Source: Candidatus Gastranaerophilales bacterium (GTDB taxonomy: Bacteria > Cyanobacteriota > Vampirovibrionia > Gastranaerophilales > Gastranaerophilaceae). From it: DNA of 64,000 nt. The translations under genes were made by a program, and so were the position numbers. Below, in pieces: positions 35,301 to 43,813 of the stretch. Position 1 is the first letter of the stretch. The number at the start of each line of letters is the position of its first letter. The stretch spans positions 1-64,000 of the forward strand of contig CALUVW010000008.1 of assembly GCA_944324315.1 (NCBI GenBank). The letters run 5' to 3'. Under the pieces are notes generated by a model. The model did no database searches. It had not been told where the DNA came from and worked only from the letters and a program-made list of their open reading frames with translations.

Positions 35301-36897
35301 CATCACCTGATTTGCCTGTCAATTCTTCAAGTTTACTTTTAGATTTTTCATTTTCTTCTTCAAGTTTGGCGATTTCTTCTTCACGTTTTTCTTCCTCTTC
35401 ATTGTACTGTTTAACAAGTCTGGTAATTTTGAAGTCTGCTATTTTGGCAAATCTTTTATCTGTTCTTGCAACTTTAATATCGCTGAGAGCGTTTGATATT
35501 TGGCGTGCTAAATCAGCATTAATTATTTGTCCTTCTTCAATTAATCCGGTTACTGTTTCATCATTTACAATAAAATCTTCTTCTTTGGAAGCTTCAGGAT
35601 CAACAGCTTCCTGATCACCTTCTTGTGTTTCTTCATGTTCGTTGTTATCAGATTCTGTTATTGTTTCTTGTGCCGGTTGAGTTCCTGATTCTTCTGTAAC
35701 TGTTTCTGTTATATCTGTCGGCTCAGATTCCGGATTTTGTAATTCATTTGCGGAGACAACTCTGTTATCTATGTTTAATAATGATGCGATATCATTTACG
35801 GACTGTTTTGTATCCGAAACGTATTCTTTGGTGTCATAACCTATTTTTTCTGTTTCTTCCGCTAAGGTTTTACCTTGAGCCATGGCAATAATTGCACGTA
35901 AAAAACCTATCTGCTGGGCAGCCGTGTTACGTGTTTGTTTATAATTTGTTTCAGATGTATAGTCCGAAAGAGTGTCGCTGATTTCAATCGTTTCTTCGGC
36001 TAATTCATCGCCAAGGACAGATAATATATTTATATCATTCAATGTTCTTGCGATTTGATTTTTGTTAATTTCAAAATCTTCGGAATTGTTTTTATCTTCA
36101 AGCATTCCTGTAAGTTGCGCATAACGTGATGCTTCACTGTCAGAAAGAGCTTCGCCGCTGTTGATTTTATCCTGTAATTGTCTCCATTCTCTTATTCTGG
36201 CCTCGTATTCTTCAAGAGATTGTCTTTGTTCTTTTACTTTGTCGCTTAATCTTCTTTCTTGTTTTGTTTTTTCGGGTAAAAGTTCATCTATTTTATCGCT
36301 TATTTTTTCATTATTTTCGTTACATTTTTCAATTTTCTTTTTTGCTTTCGGAATAAGTTTTAAATACGGTTCTTTTTCTGTAACATCACCGTTGTCTTGA
36401 CTATCGTCTTCAGGATCTTCTGTTATATAGTTCGCACCTGTTGATTGCAAAATGGTGTTTGCAATATCTACAATATCCTGTGGAATATTAACGCCATTGT
36501 TTTTCATTGCAATAATTTCTTCTGCAGAATATCCGGACCAAATCGGATCAAGGACAAGTCCTTTACCTTTAGCGTAAGCTTCTATAGAATATTTTGTTGC
36601 AATATAACCGCGTTTTAATTTCCCTAAATTTGATATAACATTTCCGTTAGCGTCTCTTTTTACTTTGCCATTTTCATCTGTTTCAACAATAATTTCCGGT
36701 TCAAGGTTGTAGCCGTTTGAATAAATTATTTCGTAACCGGTTTCGTCTTTATAATATTTTTCAAACTCTGTTTTTTCATCGGCGTCTAACTGGGAAAAAA
36801 GACGAAGAGCTTCAGAATAGCTTATTTGTTCGCCGTTAACTTCCAGATAATATTCCTGAAATATTTCATATTTATTTGGAACGCCGTTTACTTGCAT
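32380..36897 (-). CDS. 1505-residue coiled-coil protein with glycine/alanine-rich hydrophobic domain
   Basis: The largest gene in the window. AAGGATAACT precedes ATG at 36897. Residues about 190-600 are charged coiled coil (LLPEKTKQERRLSDKVKEQR); about 640-880 is a Thr/Glu/Gln/Pro-rich, likely disordered region; about 880-1060 is Asp/Lys/Glu-rich coiled coil; about 1100-1310 is a Gly/Ala/Thr-rich hydrophobic region (MNKVGTGMIASGTAMLSNPL); the tail is Gln/Met-rich and ends in a basic patch (RLTKRAKEIIEKHRRRVAAL). There is no signal peptide. Composition resembles secreted effector-like or structural proteins, but no family is recognised. Confidence 0.75.
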   Translation of the reverse strand: MQVNGVPNKYEIFQEYYLEVNGEQISYSEALRLFSQLDADEKTEFEKYYKDETGYEIIYSNGYNLEPEIIVETDENGKVKRDANGNVISNLGKLKRGYIATKYSIEAYAKGKGLVLDPIWSGYSAEEIIAMKNNGVNIPQDIVDIANTILQSTGANYITEDPEDDSQDNGDVTEKEPYLKLIPKAKKKIEKCNENNEKISDKIDELLPEKTKQERRLSDKVKEQRQSLEEYEARIREWRQLQDKINSGEALSDSEASRYAQLTGMLEDKNNSEDFEINKNQIARTLNDINILSVLGDELAEETIEISDTLSDYTSETNYKQTRNTAAQQIGFLRAIIAMAQGKTLAEETEKIGYDTKEYVSDTKQSVNDIASLLNIDNRVVSANELQNPESEPTDITETVTEESGTQPAQETITESDNNEHEETQEGDQEAVDPEASKEEDFIVNDETVTGLIEEGQIINADLARQISNALSDIKVARTDKRFAKIADFKITRLVKQYNEEEEKREEEIAKLEEENEKSKSKLEELTGKSGDELDKEINNESNDKNTSENQGGVSESVKREIEQHKTIIRNNNQRIAEIQQISEASVNEFKQNTTKEKTVIQESVPAENDALTNNSDYLQNIIPAYTQALEFTGNTGTTLKRMGTYRVKIGRLQIMHLQYRKGMHNISKGSTSAAIGIAAEEIADTRLPKTAETVTSSAVTESSVALTGLNKVDTQISSITGEETTQSSYDNQQSQDKTAVDTQENAQDTGDSPTEGTDTNNEDLPQNTEPQENPEPAVDIVGTNVNASLNNIPTTVPSANSPAGGQNPESTDNDVNPTIITPTNAPRITDGQNPDELVPEISSEEPLSSAPQPQGGSSTDDTTDEPTEEDVDPDSAQDDVDNIDASAKDDAKESKNIKKDTEKDKKTLEKETKTLTKLMKKDEQEIIKMTEESTEAAKKQEEILTEYETLVAENEQLVAEDQNNAPQPQPQPQQNDNDNALATNSMGIIIGAAASSGGNSKQIDSNNARLNELGVSFTAYGNTITRNSTRILRLQKTNTKRQKQFDTKTKTIQKKVKEEQKAEENKEKRLSKQLGAVGIAENVFSITTSTGIIMNKVGTGMIASGTAMLSNPLTAAAGAALISAGTPIQTTGITLTTVGTYGTIACGVTKATINIANGNLAAGLMSLGQTAISAATSLTGMGEAVNSTLQAVSAGLNVVSSSADLVNNVRAVQGKEANGFASKLSAVAGAGAALTSAADSFTGFKDTNKFGKSMKITQLAGAALSSTSELMTEFGADGQAANIIGMVGGIANTVSGIGQIANARMSKASAENKENTKTNNTNESNSTEDANSPEVKAALDKKMQEMQAQIDKDFQTELTQLQQQSQTEMFQPEEFLNLETIPTETHTAAQPSETPLQELDMQEMQGLGTQKQELTFDHKIEGIDIATAQPLDLKQSNGKNWENILNAVSGATSVVSQVFSSNTDDQQQNQKKQAPPGRLTKRAKEIIEKHRRRVAALSKMQYKF

Positions 36898-37040
36898 AGT
36901 TATCCTTTTTTCCTTTTTACTTATTTATCGGATTTTTTGAGTTAAAACTTTAACAAATAACGGCAATCCCTGTATAAAAATGTAAAAAACCTTGCAATAT
37001 AAGTATTTGCAAGGCTTAATATAATGTAACAATTAATAAA

Positions 37041-37364
37041 TTATAAATGTTTTTCAATATTTGAAATAATTGTTGATTTTGGCATTAAACCGACAAGTCT
37101 TTCAAGAGCTTTTCCGTTTTTGAAAACAAGAAGGCTCGGCAGACCGCTGATTGAATAATCCTGTGCAGTTTTTAAATTTTCGTCTGTGTTAACTTTTACA
37201 AACTTAACTTTCCCTGCAAATTCAGTTGCCACCTCATCCAATATCGGACCGAGTTTTCTGCAAGGTCCGCACCATGGTGCCCAGAAATCAACTACAACAG
37301 GCTGCTCAGAATTTAATACTTCCTGCTCAAAGCTTGCATCATTAATATCAATTGCGTTAGACAT
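37041..37364 (-). CDS. trxA: Thioredoxin
   Basis: 107 residues, standard thioredoxin. Active-site WCGPCR at residues 31-36, the cis-proline SGLPSLLVFKNG, and Lys/Asp positions expected. AAAGGAG precedes ATG. A cytosolic disulfide reductase used by ribonucleotide reductase and others. It is divergent from the exonuclease gene. Confidence 0.97.
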   Translation of the reverse strand: MSNAIDINDASFEQEVLNSEQPVVVDFWAPWCGPCRKLGPILDEVATEFAGKVKFVKVNTDENLKTAQDYSISGLPSLLVFKNGKALERLVGLMPKSTIISNIEKHL

Positions 37365-37462
37365 TTTACATATCTCCTTTTATTTTCTAACTTAACTGAC
37401 TTATTCTATCACAGAAATTTTTTTTGTGCTATTATCTTAATAGAACTCTATAGGATAAGAAA

Positions 37463-38380
37463 ATGGGAAGAAAAAAGATAATAGAAATAGTTCTTGATAC
37501 CGAAACAACGGGTTTGGATTATACAAAAGAACGAATGGTAGAATTTGCTGCTGTAAGGCTTGAAAACGGTAAGATAAAAGATGAATTTCAGACACTTATT
37601 AACCCTGAACAGCATATAAGAAAATCAAGTATTGCAATACATGGAATTACTCAGGAGATGGTTGCCGACGCCCCGACAGAAGCAGAAGCAATGCCTAAAA
37701 TACTTGAATTTATAGGTGATTACCCTATAGTCGCTCATAATTGTATTTTTGATTATTCTTTTTTAAATGAGGCAAGCCTCAGAACAACCGGAAAAGAATT
37801 AAAAAATCCACGAATTGATTCTCAGCAGATGTTTAAGGAAGTGTATCCTGATTTATTCTCTCACGGGTTGGAAGCTTTAACCGAAAAATTCCACGTTGAT
37901 CTAAAAAATCATCACCGTGCAATGGCTGATACTATGGGGCTTGCGTTAGCTTATCCGAAACTTAAAAAATTATATCTTCAAAAATATGACTGGGAAGTTA
38001 AGCAGCTTGATAATGTTGAATATTTATTTGAAAGATTTTTGAGAATACAACAGACTGTAACTACACTTCAATCAGAACTTCAGGATTTAAAGTCGGTTTT
38101 TAAATTGTATTTCGAGCAGGGAGGAGAACCTATCATATCGCAATCCGGTGAAACTCTTGTTTATAATTCAAAACAATCTTTCGGATATGATTTACATCAG
38201 ATAAAAGATGTGTTGGAAGAAGTCGGTGCTTTTGATAAAGCCGTAAAGCTGAATACAGGTTTTATAGACAGGCTTGTGTGCGGATGCAGGCTCGATGACG
38301 AGAAAAAGGAATTAATTAAAGATGCCCGTCATGAAATTACGGAGACACGTAATATTCAGGTGATAAAAGCTGGGAAATAA
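37463..38380 (+). CDS. DnaQ-like 3'-5' exonuclease (DEDDh)
   Basis: 305 residues. Exonuclease motifs: VLDTETTGLD (motif I), AHNCIFDYSFL (motif II) and HHRAMADT (motif IIIe), giving the DEDDh set. The core is the epsilon-subunit fold. The remaining 130 residues (SELQDLKSVFKLYFEQGGEP ...) are a helical extension of unknown role. It could be the proofreading subunit of DNA polymerase III or a stand-alone nuclease. AGGATAAG before ATG. The OPA transporter gene follows after 12 bp. Confidence 0.88.
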   Translation: MGRKKIIEIVLDTETTGLDYTKERMVEFAAVRLENGKIKDEFQTLINPEQHIRKSSIAIHGITQEMVADAPTEAEAMPKILEFIGDYPIVAHNCIFDYSFLNEASLRTTGKELKNPRIDSQQMFKEVYPDLFSHGLEALTEKFHVDLKNHHRAMADTMGLALAYPKLKKLYLQKYDWEVKQLDNVEYLFERFLRIQQTVTTLQSELQDLKSVFKLYFEQGGEPIISQSGETLVYNSKQSFGYDLHQIKDVLEEVGAFDKAVKLNTGFIDRLVCGCRLDDEKKELIKDARHEITETRNIQVIKAGK

Positions 38381-38392
38381 GGAAGATAATAT

Positions 38393-39784
38393 ATGTTAGG
38401 CAAATTAGCACAATTTTTTAAAGAACCCCCTGTAAAAGAGACAATTCAAGATAAAGAACAAGTTAAGAGTATGTATGCACACTGGCGTCTTAGAATTTTT
38501 TACGCCTGTTTTATCGGGTATACTGTTTTCTATCTGTGTAAGAAAAATATTGCGGTAGCTTTACCCGGATTAAGTGCAGAATACGGGTATTCAAATACGG
38601 AATTAGGGCTTTTGGGAAGTTCATTATACCTGACTTACGGTATAGGCAAATTTGTAAACGGGGTATTTGCAGACGGTTCCGATGTGCGGAAATTTTTGCC
38701 GACTGCATTGGTTATGACAGCAATTGCAAATATCTGTTTTGCATTGTCTGCTGTGTTTATAACCCCCGGTCATGTTTCGTTTTTCGGACTACCGACAAAT
38801 ACAATATTGTTATGGTTGTTTGTATTTTTCTGGGGAGCTTCGGGTTGGTTTCAATCAGCCGGATTTCCTGCTGTCGCTAAGAGTTTGACTTACTGGTATT
38901 CAAATTCGGAGAGAGGAACGAAATGGTCTTTGTGGTCATGTTCTCACCAGACAGGTACTTTTTTAAGTGTAATTATATCCGGATTTTTAGTTGCGCACTG
39001 GGGTTGGAAAATGGCATTTTTTGTCCCCGGTACACTGGCAATAATTACTGCAGTATGGTTATATGACAGATTGCGCGACAGACCGCAGTCTTTAGGTCTG
39101 CCGGATATTGAAACTTACAATAACGAACCTGTTGCTAAAAAAGTTGATGATTGCGAAGAGGATAACAGATCTTATATTGAAATTTTTAAGCAAAATATTT
39201 TATACAATAAAACAATCTGGCTTCTTGCGATTGCTTATATATTTGTTTATATTATAAGATTTGGCGCAGAAGACTGGATGATTAAGTATTTGAGCGAGGC
39301 AAAACACAACTCGTTGGAAATTGCCGCTATGAAATTGAGTTCTTTGCCGCTTGTCGGAATAGCAGGAACAATTTGTGCAGGGCTGATTTCTGATAAGATT
39401 TTTAAAGGCCAGAGGGCAATCGTAAATTTAATTTACCTTACAGGCGTTGTAATTTGTCTTGTACTTTTGAAATTTAATACAATAAGCGCTGTAGATTTTG
39501 TTCTTATCGGACTTTTAGGCGCATTTACTTACGGTCCTCAAATGATGATAGGCGGGCTTTGTGCTGTTGAATCAAGCTCTAAAAAAGTCGCATCTGCCGC
39601 AACCGGCTTTACCGGAACTTTCGGGTATATCGGAGCAGTTTTATCATCTACGGGTACAGGGTTTATGGTAGATAAATTCGGCTGGAACGGTGCAATTGCA
39701 TTTTGGATTTTTTCAGCTCTTATTTGTATCGGAATTTGTACCGTGCTAATGTTTGATGAAAAGAAACGAAAACAATCTTCTTAA
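38393..39784 (+). CDS. MFS transporter of the organophosphate:phosphate antiporter family (GlpT/UhpT-like)
   Basis: 463 residues, twelve transmembrane helices. Diagnostic segments: IGYTVFYLCKKNIAVALPGL in helix 1, TYGIGKFVNGVFADGSDVRK between helices 2 and 3, WSCSHQTGTF, and RDRPQSLGLP. These are typical of glycerol-3-phosphate and hexose-6-phosphate antiporters. It would import a sugar phosphate in exchange for phosphate; substrate not decided. It probably shares a transcript with the exonuclease gene; a hairpin terminator follows. Confidence 0.9.
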   Translation: MLGKLAQFFKEPPVKETIQDKEQVKSMYAHWRLRIFYACFIGYTVFYLCKKNIAVALPGLSAEYGYSNTELGLLGSSLYLTYGIGKFVNGVFADGSDVRKFLPTALVMTAIANICFALSAVFITPGHVSFFGLPTNTILLWLFVFFWGASGWFQSAGFPAVAKSLTYWYSNSERGTKWSLWSCSHQTGTFLSVIISGFLVAHWGWKMAFFVPGTLAIITAVWLYDRLRDRPQSLGLPDIETYNNEPVAKKVDDCEEDNRSYIEIFKQNILYNKTIWLLAIAYIFVYIIRFGAEDWMIKYLSEAKHNSLEIAAMKLSSLPLVGIAGTICAGLISDKIFKGQRAIVNLIYLTGVVICLVLLKFNTISAVDFVLIGLLGAFTYGPQMMIGGLCAVESSSKKVASAATGFTGTFGYIGAVLSSTGTGFMVDKFGWNGAIAFWIFSALICIGICTVLMFDEKKRKQSS

Positions 39785-39792
39785 AAAATATT

Positions 39793-39827
39793 AAAAAAAT
39801 CATCTCATTTTTGAGATGATTTTTTTT
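39793..39827. terminator. Bidirectional terminator
   Basis: A 15-bp stem (AAAAAAATCATCTCA and its complement) with a 4-nt loop ends the transporter gene. Its arm contains the stop codon of the convergent histidine kinase gene. Confidence 0.85.
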
Positions 39828-40977
39828 GTGTGTATTGCGGTATTGTAAACCAGAATGTACTTCCGTAATGTAATCTTGATTTTACAAAAATTTTACCGCC
39901 ATGCGCATTAAGTATTTTTCTGCAAATAGCTAGACCAACACCTGAACCTTGTTGTCGTTTTAACTGATTTCTGTTTACCTGGGTAAAGAAATTAAAAATT
40001 TTTGCCATATCTCTTTTACTTATCCCATCACCTGTATCTTTTATTTCAAAAATAAATTCCTGTTTTCTGTTTACATAGGTTACGATAGAGATTGTGCTGT
40101 CAGGTTTACTGAATTTAATTGCATTTGAGACAAGATTGTAGACTAATTGTTTAAATCGTATAACATCAGCTTTTATAACAACGTCTGAAAGCGTGTAATT
40201 AAATGTTATATTTTTTTCTTTGCGCATCTCGTTAAAACTCCAGATTATATCATTGATAATCTGCTTGGTTCTTAATTTTTCAAGCTTTAATTCCATCGGA
40301 CTGTATTCGCTTCTTGCATAATCAAGAACATTTTTTATTAAATCCATAAGGTATATGGAACTTTGTGAGATATTATTTAAGTATTTTTCACTATCGGTGT
40401 CTTTATATTTTTCGGCAAGTAAATCAGAAAATCCTATTATTGAGTTTAATGGCGTTTTAAATTCATGTGACACACTTGCCAGAAATTCCATTCTTTCTTT
40501 TATCCCCTTTTTTCTTTCAGTGTAGAGAGAAAGAATTTCAAGCTTTGAACAAATATACTCCAACAGTAAATTTACGGTGGTAATATTTTTTTTATAAAAA
40601 TTATCATCAGAACTGATCAGCGCAATATAGCCCAGTGTATTATTTTTGTAAATAAGCGGTTTTAATATCTTATTTTTTTTTGATGCGTATTCAAGAAATT
40701 CATTAATATCTTCAATTTCAAAATTTTTGTAAGAATCTGATATTATCTGTTTAACTTTTTTAATTTCTGAAGTTAAGAATTTATTTTCTTCAAATTTTTC
40801 TGATAATTTTAGCCTGTTTAAGTCAAGCTGGTTATTCGTAAAATTAATTAGTCCCATCCAACTTGCGTATGCGCCTGTTATTTCTATAAATCCATGATTT
40901 GAAATCTCAATAAGTTCTTTTTCTGTATTTGCGGTATTAATTTTTTTGAGAAATTTATATATTGCTTTCTTGTTCAT
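39805..40977 (-). CDS. Sensor histidine kinase (GAF-like, HisKA, HATPase)
   Basis: 390 residues, no transmembrane segment, so cytosolic. Residues 1-150 are a GAF-like sensor. The phosphoacceptor box ASVSHEFKTPLNSIIGFSDL is near residue 170; N box LVYNLVSNAIKFS, G1 DTGDGIS, F box IFNFFTQ and G2 GSGVGLAI follow. All ATP-site motifs are intact. No response regulator adjoins it (orphan kinase). TATAAT sits 7 nt before ATG with no Shine-Dalgarno. Confidence 0.93.
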   Translation of the reverse strand: MNKKAIYKFLKKINTANTEKELIEISNHGFIEITGAYASWMGLINFTNNQLDLNRLKLSEKFEENKFLTSEIKKVKQIISDSYKNFEIEDINEFLEYASKKNKILKPLIYKNNTLGYIALISSDDNFYKKNITTVNLLLEYICSKLEILSLYTERKKGIKERMEFLASVSHEFKTPLNSIIGFSDLLAEKYKDTDSEKYLNNISQSSIYLMDLIKNVLDYARSEYSPMELKLEKLRTKQIINDIIWSFNEMRKEKNITFNYTLSDVVIKADVIRFKQLVYNLVSNAIKFSKPDSTISIVTYVNRKQEFIFEIKDTGDGISKRDMAKIFNFFTQVNRNQLKRQQGSGVGLAICRKILNAHGGKIFVKSRLHYGSTFWFTIPQYTQKKSSQK

Positions 40978-41042
40978 TGTCTAAATTATATTACGAACAA
41001 AAATAAAAGTTGTAATAAAAAATCTATACGTGTCATTTTTGT

Positions 41043-41258
41043 TTATTTACGTTCAATGAATTCTAAATCATACCCGAGCAAATCTGCGATAATATAAGCT
41101 TCTTTAAGTGATAATCTGCCAAGTCTCAATTTGTGCGAGATTCTTTGAAAGGTATATTTTTCTCCTGTTTTTTCACTCATCATTTCTGCAAGTTTTGTAA
41201 TTGTTAATCCCCTTAAAGACAGAAGGTATTTGATTTTTGCCCTTATTATATTCTCCAT
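41043..41258 (-). CDS. Small HTH-like DNA-binding protein (71 aa), paralogue of the one at 5170
   Basis: 71 residues. Same length and pattern as the product at 5170: KYLLSLRGLTITKLAEMMSE, YTFQRISHKL, SLKEAYIIADLLGYDLEFIE. It is divergent from the pilin-like gene at 41370 with 111 bp between the starts, a position typical for a local regulator. TATAAT is exactly 6 nt before ATG with no ribosome site, again suggesting a leaderless message. The regulatory role is inference. Confidence 0.75.
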   Translation of the reverse strand: MENIIRAKIKYLLSLRGLTITKLAEMMSEKTGEKYTFQRISHKLRLGRLSLKEAYIIADLLGYDLEFIERK

Positions 41259-41277
41259 AATGTAATTATATTGAAAC

Positions 41278-41305
41278 TTGACAAAACAAGTAGAAATATT
41301 ATATT
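41278..41305 (+). promoter_or_regulatory. Promoter region of the pilin-like gene at 41370
   Basis: A consensus TTGACA at 41278 lies in the divergent spacer. Candidate -10 boxes (TATATT or, slightly further, TATAAT) follow 16-21 bp downstream; the exact choice is uncertain. Confidence 0.45.
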
Positions 41306-41369
41306 ATAATTCTTAATATAATAATTTAATTAATATACGAATTAAATAATTAACAATAACGAGGTAAAT

Positions 41370-42035
41370 ATGAAAATAGAAGGGTTTACATTAGCTGAAG
41401 TTTTGATAACATTAGGTATAATTGGAGTTGTTGCTGCAATGACTATACCGGCTGTTATAAATAAATATAAAAGTGTGCAGCTAAAAGCACAGCTAAACAA
41501 ATCTTATTCAACATTATATCAGGCTATAAATATGATATATACAGATAGCGGTATGCCGGTTACTTCGGAAAGCTACCCCGAGCAAGGTTCATTTGTAAAG
41601 GATTTAAAAAAGTATGTAAAAGTATTAAAAGATTGTGGAAATAGGGAGTGTTCTGAAATAAATTCGGATGATAACACTCTTAACAATTATAAAAATTTTA
41701 CCAGGACTAGTAATATAACTTATACATTCTTTGACGACGGGCAGTTAATCTTAGAGGATGGAACTTTTATTATGATTGAAAACCTTAATGTCGGCGACCT
41801 TTTCATAACAGCTGACATTAACGGTTTAGAAAAAGGCCCAAATGCCTTGGGACAAGATTTATTTTTTTTTCAAGTCTTGAACAATAAGCTTGTACCAGGA
41901 GGTGCCCCGGGAACTAAATATGATATTGAAATTAACCAAGGTTATTGCAGTACTACCGGAAATCAGTCCACAAACGGTTTTGGATGTACTTATAAAGCTT
42001 TGACAGAGTCTGATTATTTTAAACATTTACCTTAA
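41370..42035 (+). CDS. Type IV pilin-like / pseudopilin protein
   Basis: 221 residues. Leader MKIEG then FTLAEVLITLG and a hydrophobic helix; this is the only one of the five with canonical Gly before the cleavage site and the cleanest short leader. The globular part has two probable Cys pairs, ADINGLEKGPNALGQDLFFF and a C-terminus (GFGCTYKALTESDYFKHLP) nearly the same as in the gene at 54961 (GVGCTYKALTDKNYWKQLPH), marking these two as the closest pair. GAGG before ATG. There is no poly-G tract here. The divergent small HTH gene may control it. Confidence 0.9.
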   Translation: MKIEGFTLAEVLITLGIIGVVAAMTIPAVINKYKSVQLKAQLNKSYSTLYQAINMIYTDSGMPVTSESYPEQGSFVKDLKKYVKVLKDCGNRECSEINSDDNTLNNYKNFTRTSNITYTFFDDGQLILEDGTFIMIENLNVGDLFITADINGLEKGPNALGQDLFFFQVLNNKLVPGGAPGTKYDIEINQGYCSTTGNQSTNGFGCTYKALTESDYFKHLP

Positions 42036-42066
42036 CATGTAATTTTTTTATTATATAATATTTTTA

Positions 42067-42630
42067 ATGAACAAAAAATTATTTGTAGTATCAGGATCAT
42101 CCGGTGTCGGAAAAGGCACTGTTTTAAAAAAGTTCTTGGAAAAGAACCAGGATTTTATGCTGTCAATTTCTTGTACCACGCGCGCTCCAAGAGAAGGCGA
42201 AGTTGACGGAGTTAATTATTTTTTTATTTCAAAGGATGAATTTAAAAACTGTATTGATAATGATAAATTTCTTGAATGGGCTGAATTTGCCGGAAATTTT
42301 TACGGGACTAAAAAGAAATTTATAAATCAGTGTCTGGAGGAAGGTAAAAATATTATTCTTGAGATTGACACACAGGGAGCATTAAAAGTAAAAAAACAAA
42401 TGCCTGAAGCTGTTTTGATATTTATTTGCCCGCCTTCTCTGGAGGCTCTTGAAAACCGCCTCAGAGGCCGCCATACAGAAGATGAAGAAACTATCCAAAA
42501 ACGCCTTAAAGAGGTGGAAGAAGAATTAAAGCGCGCGCAAAATTTTGACTATAAAATAGTGAATGATAATTTAGAAAATGCAGTTTGCGAGTTAGAAAAA
42601 ATAATATCCGGAGAGTTGAAAAATGCTTAG
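42067..42630 (+). CDS. gmk: Guanylate kinase
   Basis: 187 residues. P-loop GSSGVGKGT, SCTTRAPREGEVDGVNYFFI (GMP site), EIDTQGALKVKK and RLRGRHTEDEE lid are intact. It converts GMP to GDP. TATAAT ends 7 nt before ATG without a Shine-Dalgarno. The 3' end overlaps coaBC by 8 bp. The gmk-coaBC neighbourhood is common in bacteria, often with rpoZ, which here is elsewhere. Confidence 0.97.
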   Translation: MNKKLFVVSGSSGVGKGTVLKKFLEKNQDFMLSISCTTRAPREGEVDGVNYFFISKDEFKNCIDNDKFLEWAEFAGNFYGTKKKFINQCLEEGKNIILEIDTQGALKVKKQMPEAVLIFICPPSLEALENRLRGRHTEDEETIQKRLKEVEEELKRAQNFDYKIVNDNLENAVCELEKIISGELKNA

Positions 42631-43813
42631 CGGAAAAACAGTTCTTTTAGGGATAACAGGCGGGATTGCCGCATATAAAGTTTGCGAACTTATCAGAATG
42701 TATAAACGCGCAAACACGGAAGTACTTGTCGTCTGTACCCCGAATGCATTGAATTTTGTTACTAAATTGACTTTGCAAAATCTCAGCAAAAATCCTGTTG
42801 CGGTTGAAGAATTTGATGTACAAGATTTCAAACCAGAACACATATCTTACGCAGACAGAGCTGATATTATGGTTATTGCGCCTGCAACTGCCAATACGAT
42901 TTCTAAAATTGCGCAAGGAGTGTGTGACAATCTTTTAACTTCAATTGCCTGCGCTTTTACAAAACCTGTTATTATTGCGCCTGCAATGAATTGTAATATG
43001 TGGGAAAATCCGGTTTTACAGGAAAATTTGAATAAGCTTCACTATGAAATATTAGAACCAGAAAGCGGTTATCTTGCCTGCGGATATGAAGGTAAGGGCA
43101 GATTGTGCAGTTTGGACAAAATTTTTGACAAAACAGTGGAACTTTTAACATATAAACCTTTAAACGGTAAAAAAATAGTTATAACATCAGGCGGTACAAT
43201 TGAAGATATTGACCCTGTGAGATATATTTCAAATTATTCATCAGGCAAAATGGGGCTTGCACTTGCAGATGTGGCAAAAAATCTCGGCGCGGATGTTACA
43301 TTGATTACAACAAAAGATGTTTCACGTAAATACAATGTCATAAAAGTAAAATCCGCACTAGATATGAAAGCTGCTATAGAAAAGGAATTTGACAGCGCGA
43401 ATTGCATTATAATGGCCGCTGCTGTCGCTGATTACAGGGTAAAAGAGATTTCTCAGCAAAAAATGAAAAAAACATCAGATGATGAAATTTCGCTTACTCT
43501 TGTAAAAAATCCCGATATTTTGAAAGAGCTGTGTACAAGAAAGAAGGCTTGCCCTCCAGACCTCCTGCCCTCTTGCCCTATGATTGTCGGTTTTTGTGCG
43601 GAGAGCGAAAATTTGCTAGAAAATGCAAAAGAAAAAATTTCTAAAAAAGGCTGTGATTATTTAATCGCAAATGATATATCAAGAAAAGATATCGGATTTT
43701 CAAGCGATTATAATGAAATTACAATTCTTGATAAAAACGGCGGAACAAAAAAACTTGAGCGTGCAGATAAAAGAACAATTGCCCGCAAGATTTTTGAGGA
43801 AATCTATGGATAA
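42623..43813 (+). CDS. coaBC: Bifunctional phosphopantothenoylcysteine decarboxylase / phosphopantothenate--cysteine ligase
   Basis: 396 residues. CoaC half: GITGGIAAYKVCELIRM, the FMN-site PATANTISKIAQGV and the catalytic-loop PAMNCNMWENP. CoaB half: ITSGGTIEDIDPVRYISN, SSGKMGLALAD, MAAAVADYRV, KKTSDDEISL and VGFCAES. It makes 4'-phosphopantetheine from phosphopantothenate in CoA synthesis. A short Cys/Pro insert (RKKACPPDLLPSCP) near residue 310 is not typical. It overlaps both neighbours by 8 bp. Confidence 0.96.
   Translation: MLSGKTVLLGITGGIAAYKVCELIRMYKRANTEVLVVCTPNALNFVTKLTLQNLSKNPVAVEEFDVQDFKPEHISYADRADIMVIAPATANTISKIAQGVCDNLLTSIACAFTKPVIIAPAMNCNMWENPVLQENLNKLHYEILEPESGYLACGYEGKGRLCSLDKIFDKTVELLTYKPLNGKKIVITSGGTIEDIDPVRYISNYSSGKMGLALADVAKNLGADVTLITTKDVSRKYNVIKVKSALDMKAAIEKEFDSANCIIMAAAVADYRVKEISQQKMKKTSDDEISLTLVKNPDILKELCTRKKACPPDLLPSCPMIVGFCAESENLLENAKEKISKKGCDYLIANDISRKDIGFSSDYNEITILDKNGGTKKLERADKRTIARKIFEEIYG

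Noticed and set aside
33140-36400. Several plus-strand ORFs of 60-213 residues
   Set aside because: They are antisense shadows of the 1505-residue gene, with Ser/Phe/Leu-rich composition expected from complementing Glu/Lys/Gln codons.
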